In this document: positions 4,712-6,087 of the stretch, one piece after another
Position numbering within the stretch: position 1 is the stretch's first letter
Layout of the letters: each line of letters opens with the position of its first letter
Assembly (NCBI GenBank): GCA_002413455.1
Contig: DHXA01000031.1
Span: forward strand, 39,659 to 45,745
Source: Rhodanobacter sp. UBA5168
Lineage (GTDB): Bacteria; Pseudomonadota; Gammaproteobacteria; Xanthomonadales; Rhodanobacteraceae
DNA: 6,087 bases
Direction: 5' to 3'
Translations under genes and position numbers: made by a program
The notes under the pieces: generated by a model
Told to the model about the DNA's origin: nothing
Seen by the model: only the letters and a program-made list of their open reading frames with translations
Database searches by the model: none

Positions 4712-6087
4712 GAACGTTTCTTCCGCGGCATCGGCTTGTATTTGTCGAGCGCGGCAATGTGCTTGGCCGCGGCCTTGATGCGTTTCGGGATGCCCGCCTT
4801 TTTTGGTCTGGCCGGCTTCAGGTGAGGCGCCAGGAAATGGCCGGTGTGCGACTCGGCGCTGGCCGCCACGGTTTCGGGCGTGCCGGCGACGAGGATGCGG
4901 CCGCCGCCGGCGCCGCCTTCCGGGCCGAGGTCGACGACCCAGTCGGCGGTCTTGATCACGTCGAGATTGTGCTCGATCACCACCACCGTGTTGCCCTGGT
5001 CGACCAGCTGATGCAGCACGTCGAGCAACTGCTCGATGTCGTGGAAGTGCAGGCCGGTGGTCGGCTCGTCCAGGATGTACAGGGTGCGGCCCGTGTCACG
5101 CTTGGACAGTTCCTTCGACAGCTTCACGCGCTGTGCCTCGCCACCGGACAGCGTGGTCGCGCTCTGGCCGAGCTTGATGTAGTCCAGACCCACCGCACGC
5201 AGCGTGTCGAGCTTGCGGGCGATGGTCGGCACATTCTCGAACAGCTTCAGCGCATCCTCCACCGTCATGTCGAGCACGTCGGCGACGGTGTGGCCCTTGT
5301 AGAGAATCTCCAGCGTCTCGCGGTTGTAGCGTTTGCCGTGGCAGAGGTCGCAAGGCACGTAGACGTCGGGCAGGAAATGCATCTCCACCTTGATCATGCC
5401 ATCGCCTTCGCAGGCCTCGCAGCGGCCGCCACGCACGTTGAAGCTGAAACGACCCGGCGTGTAGCCACGCGCACGCGCTTCCGGCACCTGCGCGAACATT
5501 TCGCGCAGCGGCGTGAACAGGCCGGTGTAGGTGGCCGGGTTCGAGCGTGGCGTGCGGCCGATCGGCGACTGGTCGATATCGACCACCTTGTCGAACAGCT
5601 CCATGCCGTCAATGGATTTGTACGGTGCCGGCTGAGTGCCGGCGCCGCTCAATTCGGTGGCAGCGATGCGGAACAGGGTGTCGTTGACCAGGGTCGACTT
5701 GCCCGAGCCGGACACGCCGGTGATGCAGGTGAACAGGCCGGCCGGAATCGCCAGGTCGACATGCTTCAGGTTGTTGCCGCTGGCGCCCTTCAGGTGCAGC
5801 CAGGAATCGTCGTCGATCGGCTGGCGGCGCTCCTTCGGCACGTCGATCGCGCGCACGCCGGAGAGGAACTGGCCGGTGACCGAGCGCGGCGAATCGAGCA
5901 TGTCCTGCACCGTGCCCTGCGCCACGATCTCGCCGCCGTGCACGCCGGCACCGGGGCCGATATCGAGCACGTGATCGGCCATACGGATGGCGTCCTCATC
6001 ATGCTCGACCACGATCACCGTATTGCCCAGATCGCGCAGGCGCGTCAGCGTGCCGAGCAGGCGTTCGTTGTCGCGCTGGTGCAGGCC
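4708..6087 (-). CDS. uvrA: UvrA, excinuclease ABC subunit A, C-terminal half (5' end outside window)
   Basis: 459 residues are visible, roughly the second half of the protein; the frame is open to the window edge. UvrA is the damage-recognition ATPase of nucleotide excision repair, acting as a dimer with UvrB. The fragment begins at [11 protein letters not shown], just after the Walker B of the first ATPase, and continues through its [12 protein letters not shown] switch. The second ATPase has Walker A GVSGSGKS (visible residues 124-131). The zinc module has CEAC and CDLC pairs (Cys223, 226, 246, 249). The signature [15 protein letters not shown] begins at about 313, Walker [13 protein letters not shown] is at 336-347, and the [20 protein letters not shown] switch follows. 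All key residues are intact. The protein extends about 38 residues past the usual end near GHFLAP, with a lysine/arginine-rich tail ending PRKKRS. The GTG at 6018 is an internal Val codon, not the start. Confidence 0.98.
   Translation of the reverse strand, partial: GLHQRDNERLLGTLTRLRDLGNTVIVVEHDEDAIRMADHVLDIGPGAGVHGGEIVAQGTVQDMLDSPRSVTGQFLSGVRAIDVPKERRQPIDDDSWLHLKGASGNNLKHVDLAIPAGLFTCITGVSGSGKSTLVNDTLFRIAATELSGAGTQPAPYKSIDGMELFDKVVDIDQSPIGRTPRSNPATYTGLFTPLREMFAQVPEARARGYTPGRFSFNVRGGRCEACEGDGMIKVEMHFLPDVYVPCDLCHGKRYNRETLEILYKGHTVADVLDMTVEDALKLFENVPTIARKLDTLRAVGLDYIKLGQSATTLSGGEAQRVKLSKELSKRDTGRTLYILDEPTTGLHFHDIEQLLDVLHQLVDQGNTVVVIEHNLDVIKTADWVVDLGPEGGAGGGRILVAGTPETVAASAESHTGHFLAPHLKPARPKKAGIPKRIKAAAKHIAALDKYKPMPRKKRS
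4715..4827 (-). other. Basic C-terminal tail coding segment of UvrA
   Basis: The last 38 or so codons before the uvrA stop region encode a tail dominated by Lys, Arg, Ala and Pro (for example [20 protein letters not shown] and PMPRKKRS). Escherichia coli UvrA ends shortly after the equivalent GHFLAP position. The segment is therefore a lineage extension, possibly an extra DNA or protein contact. The same stretch also carries the Shine-Dalgarno of the thioesterase gene. Confidence 0.6.

Noticed and set aside
4106..4825. Open frame on the + strand opposite the thioesterase and the uvrA end
   Set aside because: It runs antisense to two confident genes and through the intergenic gap; no motif or ribosome binding site.
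6016..6018. GTG at 6018 (- strand) as a possible uvrA start
   Set aside because: The frame continues upstream with [11 protein letters not shown], an internal UvrA motif, so this codon is an internal Val.
1..6087. Mobile element, prophage, CRISPR array, toxin-antitoxin or defence system
   Set aside because: No transposase, integrase, direct repeat array or defence-type domain is visible; all genes fit core metabolic or repair families with uniform GC-rich codon use.

Overview
The window is a GC-rich, densely coding stretch of chromosome. It most likely comes from a gammaproteobacterium of the Xanthomonadales/Rhodanobacteraceae type (Rhodanobacter, Dyella, Frateuria and relatives). That placement is inferred from the high GC content, protein style and gene content, not from a database match. 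No RNA gene, insertion sequence, phage gene, CRISPR array or toxin/defence locus was seen. It reads as ordinary core genome, and I did not find a convincing undescribed system.

Left half, + strand (1-1831): four closely packed genes that look like one operon. They are the C-terminal end of an FKBP-type peptidyl-prolyl isomerase, a 63-residue four-cysteine DUF1289 protein, a CoA-diphosphatase-type Nudix hydrolase (NudL family), and a two-domain 3-mercaptopyruvate sulfurtransferase (SseA type). The last three overlap by only 1-4 bases at their junctions, so they are probably translationally coupled. A GC-rich hairpin at 1841-1865 closes the unit.

Right half, - strand (6087 down to 1873), converging on that hairpin: the C-terminal half of uvrA, then a hot-dog-fold acyl-CoA thioesterase whose ATG overlaps the uvrA stop by 4 bases. 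After a 101-base gap comes a secreted DUF4139 protein. Finally, 20 bases further on, there is a crotonase-fold protein whose motifs match delta3,delta2-enoyl-CoA isomerase (ECI1 type).

Functionally the window mixes protein folding, CoA and sulfur housekeeping, nucleotide excision repair and acyl-CoA metabolism. Three of the genes (Nudix, thioesterase, isomerase) act on CoA or its thioesters, but they lie on two opposite transcription units, so a shared pathway is only a loose inference. The most useful points to follow up are the tight nudL-sseA coupling, the ECI1-like motif set, the lysine-rich tail on UvrA, the uvrA-thioesterase coupling, and a 9-bp inverted repeat around a possible promoter upstream of the DUF4139 gene.
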